This document shows, in pieces, positions 20,785 through 31,518 of a DNA stretch of 64,000 nucleotides. The notes below the pieces were generated by a model. That model did not search any database. It was not told where the DNA came from and saw only the letters and a program-made list of their open reading frames with translations. Made by a program: the position numbers and the translations under genes. Source of the DNA: Mucidula mucida (taxonomy: Eukaryota > Basidiomycota > Agaricomycetes > Agaricales > Physalacriaceae); NCBI GenBank assembly GCA_015501055.1, contig JADNYV010000176.1:1-64000 (forward strand), in the 5' to 3' direction. How positions within the stretch are numbered: position 1 is the stretch's first letter; every line of letters begins with the position of its first letter.

Positions 20785-21210
20785 CTTCGGATGCGCGTCC
20801 AGTAATTGACCTAGATGTAAACTGTTAGCTTATTGTCTAGCCGTAGCGTCCGTATATCTTATCATGCACGGAATCAGGTGACTAGGAATTCAGTATTTAT
20901 GAATTGTCGCGTTTCGTTCGTGCAAGCTTCCCAAAGATTGGCAAGTATTCAGTCTGGCATATATGTATGTTGGATCGCATTTCTGTCCGCCACCTTCACC
21001 CCAGTCAATGTCGTCCTTGTAGCTATCAGTAATCCGACGTACTCAGTACTTACGAATCGTAGGGTGCGTACTTAACTTACTATTATACATTCACAGTTTT
21101 CCTTCTCGACATACGCTGCTCCTAATGCGACGACCCCAGCCCAAAGAAGGCCAGGATCTGTACGAGAAGAAGTATACGATGTCTGATCAAGTCAAGTGTA
21201 TCGTTGATAG
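20785..21210. other. no gene recognised
   Basis: 3' flank between two convergent genes (membrane protein and F-box-like pseudogene). Only short frames are seen. Confidence 0.4.
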
Positions 21211-22507
21211 CTAGTAATACATTTTGATCACCTCTTGGACGTAATCTACAAGACGTCTAATAAATATTTTGAAGACCCAAAAAGCGAGGCGCAGGAGAAA
21301 GGAAATGCATATCGTGAGTAGACGTACAAGGAAAATGATTATGGAGAAAACAAGACCTATGAGAAACTGGAAGCTTGTTATGACGAAACTCGTGAAAAGA
21401 GTCAGGATGGATACACAGGCGAGAAATGAATGCTCTGAGCAGAAGCAGAAGATCAGGCCGGTATACGCAATGGAAAACAAAGGCAGTGGTACATGACGTA
21501 CATGTTCACCGGCACGGCGAGCAACACGTCCAAGATGCGCTGACCGTAGAACGGCTGTACATCTTGCTTTATATGAAAGCACTTAGGGCTATTGTATAAC
21601 GGCGATAGCGGACGATGTTGAACATCGTCCCACCAGTGCCTCAAGTAGTCGAGCAAGATATCTACATTTCCATTAGTAAAGGAAGACCCTCTCATCGACA
21701 GCGCGCTTACAGAATGAATAGTACCCAACAGCCGCCCTCTTGAAGTACAAATCTAGATTTCCGAGCCGAACCTCGGGAAAGGCTCCGGTTCCCATGATAC
21801 GGGCAATGCCAAGATGTTGTCGCGTTCGAGTGTGAGCTCGTCGCAAACATCGTCCGCATCGGGTGGAAATCCAGCCAAGTCGAAGTCCATATGGCCATCC
21901 AGGGCATTGATAACAGAGCAAGCCAACTGATCTCGGCTCCAGCTCGTCCAATGCTCCTCCTGTTCAATGTCATATATCCTAGATTTACGCGCCATAACGC
22001 GTTGACAGTAGTGTGCCCATCCAAACGGACACGAAGCTGCGTATATTTCAAATCGACGGTGCGACGCGTAGTAATGGCCTCGAAGATGATATGGGTCGCC
22101 GCGGGAAAACACAGATGCACACCGCTGAAGGAGGAGTATTGCAGTTCGGAGAGGAGCCTTTTGTACGTGCCATCTGCGCGTGTTGGTCGAACGTCCGTTC
22201 GGAAGGACGCCCAGTTGCTGTCGCCCAGGTCGACTTTGGCACGATGATGCTGCGCGTTTTAGAGAAAGCGGGGTGGGGGGTGGACGTGGATTGTCCGTGT
22301 GATGATGCGGAGGAGGTAGTGGAGGTACTGCATGCTCGGGATGTAGACGTCTCTTGACGCGATCATGTCGTACAAGGCGCGCCATTCGCGATTTACGAGC
22401 GGACATGATTTCATGAAGTGTATTCGCTGCCATGCGGTTAACACATCGTGCCAAAGAGTCTGGAGGATCCCTTCGATCAGTTCTGGGGGTAACTGAGGGA
22501 TTGGCAT
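21211..22507 (-). pseudogene. F-box-like/transmembrane protein, left-arm copy 2 (frameshifted)
   Basis: It matches the intact gene at 26922-28334 along its whole length in inverted orientation. The start at 22507 (MPIPQLPPELIEGILQTLWHD) and the CPLVNREWRALYDMIASRD block are perfect, but the frame is lost after LLRIIT near 22265. Matching protein segments then reappear in other frames: WTSWSRDQLACSVINALD near 21930, and the hydrophobic C-terminus SIAYTGLIFCFCSEHSFL and following near 21250-21480. Several indels are therefore needed and no full-length product is possible. Confidence 0.8.
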
Positions 22508-22914
22508 CTGTGTGAACGGATTAGCACGAGTATGTTGTGTTTGGTATTCCGTACCGTCTAACGGCTAATGATGGTAGAAAGCGAAGGCAGGGAATTTCAA
22601 TGACCCTGTTAACCCGTCGGACCGATAGCCGGATGTTCATGAGCACAAGACTCAACATGAAGTATTAAAGTTTACTTAAAATACAAATCAAGAAATCTAC
22701 GACAAAACAACACTGGTTAAATGGACCTGAATTCTGACCATGAAGTTGTAAAGTATTTTGCAATCTGAGTTTGCGTGACAAACAACGTGTCACACTGGCC
22801 ACTCCGACACAGCCACCAATACCCCGCCTTGTTTCCTGCCACCATCATCGTTGTCGCTGCCGCTGCGCTCACTGCTTGACATTCTTGGGTCTACTGGTCT
22901 AGGTTTTCTCTATT
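22508..22914. other. intergenic, probable SPT2 promoter
   Basis: No coding signal. The stretch separates two divergent starts (F-box-like pseudogene at 22507 and SPT2 at 22915). A C/T-rich run lies just before the SPT2 ATG (CTAGGTTTTCTCTATT), as is common at fungal transcription starts. Confidence 0.4.
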
Positions 22915-24136
22915 ATGGCTACCACCTTTGAGAGCCTAATCGCTACCGCCAAAGCGCAGAAGGAGCAAAAGGACAAGGGCCTGGAAGCGGTGAAGCTGGA
23001 TAAAGAGCGGCGAGAACGAGAGAGACAGCGAAAGCAGCAGGAGGATGAGCGCAAAGAGCGCGAGCTAGCTGCAAAGATGCGACAGCGCCATTTCGAGGCC
23101 CAGAAACGAGAGGAAGAGCAGAAACGGAAGCGGGAGGCACAGGAAAAGGCAGCCGAGGCCGCACGGCAACGGCAGCAGCAGGAGGAGCGCGATGCCCTCA
23201 TCCACGGTCCGAAACGGCCGAAATCTACAGGTCCGGGCTGGCCTTCGAAGCGACAGCGGACGTCGGACGACGATGAAGTAGGCGGCGAGGCACCCGGTGG
23301 CAATTTCCTGACTCGGGAAGAGAAACGGGAACGCCAAAAGGCAGCCATGTTCCGCTCATCGTCAAATATCAAGCGCAGCTCGCAGGTTGGCAAAGGATAC
23401 GGCAAAGCGGGAAGGGCGTTACCTGGCGGTGCTGTCAACGTTTTGGCCACGTCGTCGTCGGCATCGTCGAGCTCCAAATCGGGCTCGGTCAAGGAGCGGC
23501 TCATGCAGGCGCCCAATCAGCTCATCAAGCTCAACACCGTCAAGCGCGACATGCGTACCATCGACGAGATTGTCTCCGACTTGCACCAGAAAAAGACGCT
23601 TTCTGGTGACCAGGCCAAGTCGTTTGACGATTGGTTCGGCGACAACAAGAAGAAGTCAAGCACGCCCATCAAGTCATCTCCCCGTGAGTACATCTTATTC
23701 TTTCTCGACTCGTACTTAATTCTTTGCAGAGCCCACTAGTAGTAGTAGCGCTACCAAGAAATCGACACCGGTGCCTCCATCGCGGCCTCCCTCTGCGCCT
23801 AGAGCTGCACCAAAGCCTTCCAAGCCTGCTCCTACGGTTCCAAGGAAACGGCCTCGCTCCTTGTCGCCGGCGCCACCCCCACGCAAATCGTCTGGCGGCG
23901 GCGGGTCGTCTGCAATACGCAGCTTGGTGTGGGAAGCAATGAACTTTTCGAACAAAGGACGGCCATCTGCGGAGGAAGTTTACAGCGACGACGAGGACAT
24001 GGAGGCCGATGCCTTCTCTGTCGGCGAGGAAGAGGAGATGAGCGCACGCATTGCACGACGCGAGGAGGCTGCGGCCCTTGCTGAGGAGCGCCGCCACGAG
24101 GAGGAGAAACGCCGCAGGAAGATGGCGAGGCAGTGA
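22915..24136 (+). CDS. SPT2: SPT2 chromatin protein
   Basis: SPT2 is a histone H3-H4-binding chromatin factor linked to transcription elongation in yeast and animals. Two exons (22915-23683 and 23730-24136) give 391 residues. The N-terminal 100 residues are a long charged Lys/Arg/Glu/Gln helix. The middle is basic and low in complexity, with Ser and Pro runs. The C-terminus is the diagnostic part: SSAIRSLVWEAMNF, then YSDDEDMEADAFSVGEEEEMSARIARREEAAALAEERRHEEEKRRRK in overlapping pieces, which is the SPT2 domain pattern (acidic patch with M-E-A, EE.S.RIAR.E, final basic helix). The size fits the family. It appears intact and single copy, lying near the axis of the inverted duplication. Confidence 0.9.
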
Positions 24137-24419
24137 TTCAGAGGACCAGGACGGTACTATATCGCCAGGCGGTAGGAGGACTCGGGAGACCACTATTACA
24201 CATTACCATTCTGCATTTTTTCACATACACACACATCCATCTTCATTTGTAAACTGTACACATACCATTCCGCACCGCACATCACATCGCTTTCGTATCA
24301 TATCTTTATGGCTAGGATAGAAGGTTTCTTTCCATGCATGCTTTTATATATACCTTGTTTGTAATTCAATGTGGCGCAGAGAAGTCATCGAGAGGGAGTG
24401 GGTTACCTTTTACATATAG

Positions 24420-24760
24420 GATGACTATTGAAGAGAAGAGGAGAGGGACAAGATTTCTAGGAAACTAACCCAGCGAGATGCAAGAACTGACGGAACGTAG
24501 GGAAATGTAAACAACCGATAATTACTGTTACCGATTGAATCTCCATTCACCAACCTATCGCCACCTGCGGTGGAGAGGGAAAAAAGCGTCAGTCGCGTGA
24601 ATAGAAACGATGACTCCATAAGTCCAATCCATTTTTCAAGGTAGGCTCCAATAAGCCGTATTTTGAGAGCTGATGGCGGCCGGGAAAGAGAAGAGACGTC
24701 GCAGGTTCCCACCACTAGCACCTAATGCAAATGGTCAATGGTGAAGGAGCAGAAGTGTCT
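24420..24760 (-). pseudogene. relic of the carboxylesterase leader
   Basis: Minus-strand 24760-24655 matches the esterase leader (the MLVVGT..DV.SL frame and the flanking ...CAATGGTGAAGGAGC... block found at 10250 and 37550). Downstream, a start at about 24615 (MESSFLFTRLTLFSLS) could be a remnant of the signal peptide region, but the rest of the esterase is not recognisable. Together with the F-box-like relic at 26.4 kb it looks like a third, decayed esterase/F-box divergent pair. Confidence 0.45.
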
Positions 24761-26369
24761 CAACCTTCCCATATGGGTGCCGCTGGTGAGACAATGATTG
24801 GTGGTAGGTAGGTAGGTAGAAACGGCACCAGGTCCCAATCAGGAACGGCCGGGTGTGGAAATGTTATGGTGGGTGAGTCCCGATTTCCACCTAATGGCTG
24901 AGCTGTCGCAGGGATATCTCCGCATTTAAGAAGGTGCCAACGACTCTCTGGACATTAGTTCAGAGACCAAAGTCTCGATGCCAACCTATAGTTGGTCACC
25001 CTCACTACAAGAGAGGAAGAAAGAGAGAAAAGAAAGGAGAGAAAATGCTCTGAAGGGATAGTACAAATGCAAGAGAGTGCAATGTTGTTGCAGCAGCTGA
25101 CATGTCTGAATTCAGAGAGAGGCAGTTTGGCATGAGTTTCAGCCCGGGAAACAAGTTCTTACTTTTATTGGACCCTCTTGTGCCAATGAAGTTCCCTGCG
25201 AACCATCAGCGGTCAAAGCTGATACCACACATATGGAGAGGGTTGCCTACCTAATAGCTCCCGCCTCAAGTCGCATATTGGTGCTAGCAATGTCTGCCGA
25301 AAGTCTGGTTCACGATTGCAGCCGTTCAGCGAAATTTGCTTACTAGCTGCAAGGGGCATAACAACGTCTATTACTCCCATGAGCCACTCTAACGCACAAA
25401 CCTGAGAGACGTGAACATACCATTCTCTTGTCGCGCCCAGCCTCCGGTTTGCAGCCGCTGCTTACTCTGCGCGAACGGCCGTTCCCCGAGGCGCGTGTGC
25501 CACCATTCAGTAACACTGTCAACTTATTGGGTGACAACATGGACTTGCGGTAGATTGGACAGGTTTTCACGACAAGAGCGGGGAAAAACACATATATTGC
25601 AAGTATGTTCCACGAGTACTCTATGCCAAGTGAACTTCAACTGCGACGAGGTCGCGACGAGCCCTGAGGCTGAGGTGGCTGCATGTACAGTTGATCCGAG
25701 AGATCCGAGAAAATACCCCGGGTCGGACAAAAGGCTGAGACGCGTAGCGAGGACGGCGCAAAGGCGCGGAATGCGGAGACGGCCATGGAGGGGCGCAGAG
25801 GCGCAAATGCAATCACTCGCATAGGCGAATTGAGCTGTCAAGGCGCGCAGAGGCGCGGGCGTAGGCCGTATATGGCTGAGCCGCTTGATGGACGGACAAG
25901 AACACGGATACAGCCAGCTGTCACCCAGAGGGAGTCGGCGAAAACACTGAAGAGAAAGGCATTGGGATGGTAAGAGATGACTGTGGTCGGCGTTGATGGC
26001 ATAGTGGATTAACCGTGAACAGGGCGTAAGTAGGCCTCTGAGTGAGCGGGAAGGCGCACCTGGACAGCGAGAAGGGCGGATGTGACCCGAGAAGGCTTTT
26101 CATGGCGGTGTCCGTCGGGGCCAAGTCGTTCGGGCTGCCTCAGCGTCGTCCTGGCGTCGTCTGAGGCAATTTTGTTTTGGTGGTGACTGATTCAGCCTGC
26201 GTCTGTGGAGTATCTCGCCAGTCTGTTCATCATTCTAGTACTTATCAACGATGCGAAGTTTCTGGCGATCACTCCGGCGGTCCTCTTAGCCTTTGGCAGT
26301 CATAGTAAACGGCAAGGAGTATTCGTACTGTCAGTCCCCCAATCCAGATGACCGCGCCTCAGATAAACT
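24761..26369. other. no gene recognised; simple repeats
   Basis: 1.6 kb without credible coding. It contains a short (GGTA)n microsatellite at about 24801-24819 and a purine-only run at about 25010-25045. A stretch near 25740-25860 carries repeated GCGCAGAGGCGC-type units. It lies at the axis of the inverted duplication. Confidence 0.45.
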
Positions 26370-26800
26370 AGGATGGCAAATAAGTTTCATAAAGTCGTGT
26401 CTACAAGTTGTCCATCGCGAACTTTAGTGCGCCATATACGGTATGCTCGCATCGAGGATGCTAACGCAGTATATCAACTACCTCCTCTGCATTATTGCCT
26501 CACACGTTCACGAAGTTGCCAGCCCCAGGACGCGACTCGTCACCGGACAAATCCGAGACCGTGGGAATTGGGAATTGATCGTAGGCGTCACGCTCATCCT
26601 TTAACGCTTGCACCTGGCTTGCATCTTGACTCCAGCTCAGTGATCCCTCGACAGGAAATACCATCTCCAGCACATGGCTCTATGCCACCTGCTGTACAGT
26701 GTAGACTCTGTCTACAAACTGCTCATGCTTGAAGGCGGAGGTATCTGGGAGCCGGATCCGTTCTCCGGTGACTGGACTGAAGGCAATGTGACACCGAGGG
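26370..26800 (+). pseudogene. decayed F-box-like fragment
   Basis: Nucleotide resemblance to the copy-1 F-box-like genes (9.1 and 37.9 kb) is clear in pieces: a TTCATAA..TCGTGTC..GTCGT start, TATGCTCGCATC.AGGATG, a CTACCTCCTCTGCAT block, ACGCGAC..GTCACC, GACTCTGTCTACA..CTGCTCA.GCTTGA, and ..GTTCTCCGGTGACTGGACTGA. No frame stays open. The flank around 26190-26270 also resembles the spacer next to the right-arm F-box copy (37690-37760). Confidence 0.6.
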
Positions 26801-26921
26801 GAGGTTTTGCACGTTGCTGCCTTACGCCTGAGAAATCTTAACTTTGATCTCTACCATCATCAGCCGTTGGACGGTGAGGAATAAAAAAGACAGTATATTC
26901 GTAGCTAATGCGTTCACACAG

Positions 26922-28334
26922 ATGCCAATCCCTCAGTTGCCCCCAGAACTGATTGAAGGAATCCTTCAGAATCTTTGGCACGATGTGTTAACCGCGTGGC
27001 AGCGAATACACTTCATGAAATCATGTCCGCTCGTAAATCGCGAATGGCGCGCCTTGTACGACATGATCGCGTCAAGAGACGTCTACATCCCGAGCATGCA
27101 GTACCTCCACTACCTCCTCCACATTATCAGTACGGGACAATCCTACGTTCACACCCCCACCAGCCGCTTTTCTATGAAAACGCGCAGCATCATCGTGCCA
27201 AAAGTCGACCTGGGCGACAGCAACTGGTGGCGTCCTTCCGAACGGACGCTAGACCAACACGCGCAGATGGCCACGTACAAAAGGCTCCTCTCCGAACTGC
27301 AATACTCCTCCTTCAGCGGTGTGCATCTGTGTTTTCCCGCGGCGACCCATATCATCTTCGAGGCCATTACTACGCGTCGCACCGTCGATTTGAAATATAC
27401 GCAGCTTCGTGTCCGTTTGGATGGGCACACTACTGTCAACGCGCTATGGCGCGTAAATCTAGGATATCATGACATTGAACCGGAGCAGGAGTGGACGAGC
27501 TGGTCCCGAAATCAGTTGGCTTGCTCAGTTATCAGTGCCCTTGACGCCCATATGGTCTTCTTCGGCTTGGCTGGATTTCCGCCCAATGCGAATGATGTTC
27601 GCGACTCGCTCACACTTGAAAGCGACATGGTCTTGGCATTTCCCGTGTCGTGGACACCGAAGCCGTTCCCGAGGTACGGCTCAGAAAATCTAGACTTGTA
27701 CTTTAAGAGGGCGGCTGTTGGGTATTATTCGTACTGTAAGCGCACATTTGAAGAGAAGCTTTCTTTCGCTCATGGAAGAGTAGTTATCTTAGTCGACTAC
27801 TTGAGGCATTGGTGGCACAACGCCAAGTACTGGCGCCACCTTCCGCTATCGCAGTTTTACGCCAGGCCAAACGACTTTCATGTAAAACAAGATGTCCAGC
27901 CGTTTTACGGTCTACGCATCCTCAACGTGGTGCTCGCTGTGCCGGTGAATTTGTACATGATCTTCCGCTGGCCTTGGTTTTCCATCGCGTACACCAGCCT
28001 GATCTTCTGCTTCTGCTCGGAGCATTCATTTCTCGTTTGTGTATCGATCCTGACTCTCCTCACGAGTTTTGTCATGACACGCTTCCTATTTCTCCTCGGT
28101 CTTGTTTTCTCTCTACTCGCCTTCCTTGTACCTATAATACTGATGACACGCTTCACAATTTTTCCAGTTCTTGTTTTCTCTGCATACACTTTCATTGTAC
28201 CTCTCCTCACGCTGAGCTTTCTCTTTCTCGTGAGCCTCTCTTTCTGCATCTGTTTTGTATCCTGCTTCGCCATAACATCGATACTGATGGTAGTAATTTT
28301 TGTGTTTGTATTGCTTAGTATCGTAGTCTTGTAA
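26922..28334 (+). CDS. F-box-like protein with polytopic transmembrane C-terminus
   Basis: A single open exon codes 470 residues from ATG 26922; an in-frame upstream ATG at 26844 is followed by what looks like an intron (GTGAGG...CACAG) ending exactly at the inner ATG. Residues 1-50 (IPQLPPELIEGILQNLWHD...CPLVNREWRALY) fit an F-box-like domain, usually a SKP1-binding module of SCF ubiquitin ligases. A middle region of mixed character follows (FPAATHIIFEAITTRRTVDL, RVRLDGHTTVNALWRV). From about residue 328 to the end the chain is almost wholly hydrophobic (RILNVVLAVPVNLYMIF, SIAYTSLIFCFCSEHSFLV, then LLGLVFSLLAFLVPIIL and more), enough for five or six membrane helices. This is the only intact copy in the window; relatives at 9.1, 21.2, 26.4 and 37.9 kb are broken. 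The F-box call is from pattern only. Confidence 0.7.
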   Translation: MPIPQLPPELIEGILQNLWHDVLTAWQRIHFMKSCPLVNREWRALYDMIASRDVYIPSMQYLHYLLHIISTGQSYVHTPTSRFSMKTRSIIVPKVDLGDSNWWRPSERTLDQHAQMATYKRLLSELQYSSFSGVHLCFPAATHIIFEAITTRRTVDLKYTQLRVRLDGHTTVNALWRVNLGYHDIEPEQEWTSWSRNQLACSVISALDAHMVFFGLAGFPPNANDVRDSLTLESDMVLAFPVSWTPKPFPRYGSENLDLYFKRAAVGYYSYCKRTFEEKLSFAHGRVVILVDYLRHWWHNAKYWRHLPLSQFYARPNDFHVKQDVQPFYGLRILNVVLAVPVNLYMIFRWPWFSIAYTSLIFCFCSEHSFLVCVSILTLLTSFVMTRFLFLLGLVFSLLAFLVPIILMTRFTIFPVLVFSAYTFIVPLLTLSFLFLVSLSFCICFVSCFAITSILMVVIFVFVLLSIVVL

Positions 28335-28394
28335 CCGAACCCAGAATCTACATCTGCATCCGCCTATGCAGGCAGGTAAAGCAAAGTTGTTATG

Positions 28395-28600
28395 GCATTC
28401 GAGCACACAGGCCCATACCACACCAAGGATGACGTCCCATGGGTTGGGTATCTCGTGAATGACAATCGATAGGTCCTCTTCGATTGATTTATCAAGCCGT
28501 GCTGTATCCGTGGCCGCTCGCGTCGTCGGGAACCGATATTGCAGAGGCTTTTTCTGTACAGCTCGGCGACGTCAAGGTTGCTGCGACATAGGGCTAGCAA
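28395..28600 (-). pseudogene. relic of the homeodomain-like gene (third copy, module-4 tail)
   Basis: The minus strand reads RRRERPRIQHGLINQS near 28530, aligning with the linker RQRGRPRTQRGLTDQA that follows module 4 of the full gene. The DNA then matches the region coding ETPNPSDDLLGVW (GAGATACCCAACCCATGGGACG). Indels break it. It lies directly downstream of the right-arm copy in the same orientation. Confidence 0.6.
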
Positions 28601-29072
28601 TTTGGGGGTGATGCGTAATTATCGTCAATGAATGACACCGAGCGGAAACGAAAGAACAGTTGGAATTTAAGGCGAGAAGGACGAATGATACAAGCAGTAC
28701 GATAGCAAATTACAAAGACGGACACTATGCAGTTAAAGAGGTATAGGTACTGTAGGAACATGCGGCGATTTATTCGGTTTGATTCTTGAATTCTGCGATC
28801 AGCCTCTTCATCTTATTCTCATAGGGAGCGAAGTAAGCAAGGAACGCGGACAGGACATAGGAGCTTCTACAGGGGTATAGGAAGGGGCCGTGTCGAACAA
28901 GGAGGACAGAGCTAGCATATCTGAATCAACCTCTAAGTAGAACCTTGAGCTAGCGATAATTTAGAAACAACCGATATCCATACTTCGGCAGACGGTTCAG
29001 TTTCTGTCATCTCCTCTGATAGAAGAGAAGACACAGACGTTGGGCTGAACTCGAGATCAACTGTCGATGGCG
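28601..29072. other. 3' flank of the right-arm homeodomain-like gene
   Basis: Positions 28770-29072 are the inverted copy of 15484-15787, the probable C-terminal extension. A 1-nt deletion near 28863 relative to the left arm breaks the last frame. The remainder shows no gene. Confidence 0.45.
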
Positions 29073-30597
29073 TTAATTGACGCGCGGGGGTAGTCCACAT
29101 TCTGCCCCGAGATGCACTAGACGCAGACTGACGCTCAGCGGCGGTGCCTGCTGTTGGATTTCTGCGACTTCCTCGTCCTCTTCATCCTCACAGTCACTAT
29201 ATTCGTCGTCCTCGGCCTCGGGTGTCAACATCCTTTCTGCCCTTTTCCTCTCAATGCACACTTTTATCTCGGCTACATCGCATCCGAGAGCACGGGCCCA
29301 TACAGCAAGGAGGTCGTCCGATGGATTGGGCGTCTCACGAATAAAAACCACCAGATCGACTTCCCCTTGATCCGTCAATCCGCGCTGTATTCGTGGCCGC
29401 CCACGTTGTCGGGAACTGACGCCGGTACTTCGACGATGTGTAGCAAACCACACGGATAGCTTCTTCCGCGTGTAGTTTTCTTTCCCCGGAAGAGCGCGTA
29501 CCTGCGCCAGTAGAGTGATTCTTTGGGATTTATGAGATATTGTGTCGAGGAAGACTGGGTGGAAATTGTCTTGACGAGACACGCTTAGAAGAATACCAGA
29601 CTTACATTTCAGCATTTGAGTGAGTTCAGATGGCCGCGGTCCGCGCTGTCGAGGCCTCGAGTCATTCAACTTGAACCATGACGTGATTTGGTGGAAGGTG
29701 AAGTGTTCATTGCCAGGCAATGCGCACACTTGTGCGACAAGAGCGTGTTTCTGTACATTGCTTGGGGGCTTGAATGCAGTAGCTAAGAAGGCTAGAGACA
29801 TAATGAGACAACTGATATCGATATACACTCTAAAGACCGACTCTCTAGAACCTGAGCGCCCTCCGCGGTGAGCTCTGTTTGCATTATGCGAGGCAGTCCA
29901 GGTTTTCTACTGGGCTGTGTGGGATCCTTGTTATTTTGGCGTTGAGTAATAAACCATGTCGCGAGTCTGTCTATATCGTAATTGCCATCGTCACGAGGGT
30001 CTATGGAAATTAAGGATCGGAGAAACGGGATGAAGTCAAGCGACGTACCCGAACCTCGTCCAAGAGGGCTACCTTCTCCGCTTCCGTTGGAAAACGTGAT
30101 GCATTATCAAAGAAATCTGATGATAAGTCGGTCCAACGGATATGAACGCGACGCGAAATATGTACGCTTCAAAACTTTAGACCCAGCGTAACTTAGTCTG
30201 GCTCTTGTTTCGGACGCGTTGGTGTGCTTCGTCGGTTCATTAGTCCAAGAGTGCCTTTGAAACCAGAAGGATATTTTTCCAAGTCATAGCGTTCATTGCC
30301 TTCTAACGCCTGTCGCGTGCATTAACAGAGGCAATACCGTCCTACCGAGCACCCACTAGAATCTGTTCTAAAAGCTCATGTTTCTGTGCGGTAGTAGGGT
30401 GCTGCGAGACAGTGGCGAAAAAGGCTGGTTTCATAACGTCAAATGGACAATGTCAATTGATTGGAATCTGGCACACTTTTCAGGACTTTACTCCTAAGCT
30501 TGGGTCGTGGCCTATAATAGGAGGCCGGTAAACTATTTGGCTGACGGTAATGCCCTTCTTCATGCGGGGAAGTGCTGGTAGCTTGACGTGAGGTCAT
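29073..30597 (-). pseudogene. four-module homeodomain-like gene, right-arm copy (broken)
   Basis: Inverted duplicate of 13954-15483 with the same exon order. Modules 2 to 4 and the acidic tail are kept (29073-29828 is one open frame). Two lesions are visible. The first donor, GT in the left copy, reads AT at 30466-30467 (minus strand). The A-run in module 1 (six A at 14279-14284) has only five here (30274-30278), so the SFWFQR helix is lost by frameshift. Small differences in the linkers (KPGLPR for KPGRPR) also appear. The left copy is therefore the better template for the gene model. Confidence 0.65.
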
Positions 30598-31282
30598 GGA
30601 GGTAAGACAACAAGAGACAACAGGATGCGTGGCATGGGCACAGCCACTGCTGACCTCAAATTCTTTTTTCTCTTGCTATTATCATTGAAAGCGCCAGACG
30701 CCGAATGGGCGCGCTATCACGCAAATGATATGACATTACTGCATTTAAACGACTTCCTGGACTCCCAATGTCACGTAATCGTTCGTACACCAAAAGCTGT
30801 TCGCTCAGGTGACCGCGTCGGTCCCTTGCCTCACTCGCCTGGTCACCATCAAATGCCAAAGCCTTATCTAGCACTCTTGGAAACCCACAATGCTCATTTA
30901 TGGTATTCATCGGGAGATGACGTCTCGTATGGGCACGCCTGCGCCGTCTTGCAGTCAGTGATAGATGTATCAAGTACCTCAGGCCCAGTCTCTTTCCTTT
31001 GATAGTCATGACGGTCGAGTCAATTATGTGCGTTCCTGGAGCCTCATGGTCTGTGTTGACGTACGCTTTCAGTTGCAGCAATGGCGCCTTATCCACATGC
31101 CTCTTCCGCGTTTCTGAAATAACCCAGCATGCCCTCATATTTCGGACGCTTGGCCCCGGACAAGGAACGCGATTCAATCGCGGTTGACCTTATGTCGTCC
31201 GTTTCACGCTTATGTGGAGGATATAAACAACTGCGACCTGTATGCCAGTAAGCCCGGGCGACCTCGCGTTCCTCCTGCTTTC
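30598..31282. other. intergenic stretch shared with the left arm (empty MITE site inside)
   Basis: Divergent spacer between the homeodomain-like gene and the secreted-protein start. At about 30680 it keeps the uninterrupted target of the 244 bp element found in the left arm. A TATA-like GATATAAAC at about 31221 precedes the secreted-protein ATG by about 60 bp. Confidence 0.55.
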
Positions 31283-31510
31283 ATGTTATCAATGTTTGTT
31301 TTCCTCGCGCTCTTCAGTCAGCTCGCTTCTGCACAGCAATATGCGTTCTGCTCCCGGAGTTTCTGCCACCCTCTGTCACCGGCACAGAAATTATGTACTT
31401 TAACGCCAAGGGTGCCAATGGCGGCAACACGACGCTAGTGAACTACTTTTCCCTCATGAAAATGAGTTTTTCGAAGGCGCGATGTGTTTCAGCGACAGAC
31501 GCGATTAACA
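31283..31510 (+). pseudogene. small secreted protein, 5' part only
   Basis: The ATG at 31283 opens a signal peptide (MLSMFVFLALFSQLASAQ). A 1-nt frame change after QQYA leads into a plausible mature part (LLPEFLPPSVTGTEIMYFNA, then KGANGGNTTLVNYFSLMK). Similarity to any named family is not certain. The gene is cut near 31510-31519 by the left edge of the duplicated O-methyltransferase segment. Confidence 0.45.
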
Positions 31511-31518
31511 AGCTACAC

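Noticed and set aside
22899..23516. Long minus-strand frame rich in Arg, Ser and Cys
   Set aside because: Antisense of the Lys/Glu-rich SPT2 coding exon; codon bias explains it.
24801..24819. GGTA repeat as a possible telomere-like or CRISPR-like array
   Set aside because: Too short, and the unit is a plain tetranucleotide microsatellite.
28113..28421. Minus-strand frame overlapping the F-box-like C-terminus
   Set aside because: Antisense of a highly hydrophobic coding region; charged composition is the expected mirror.
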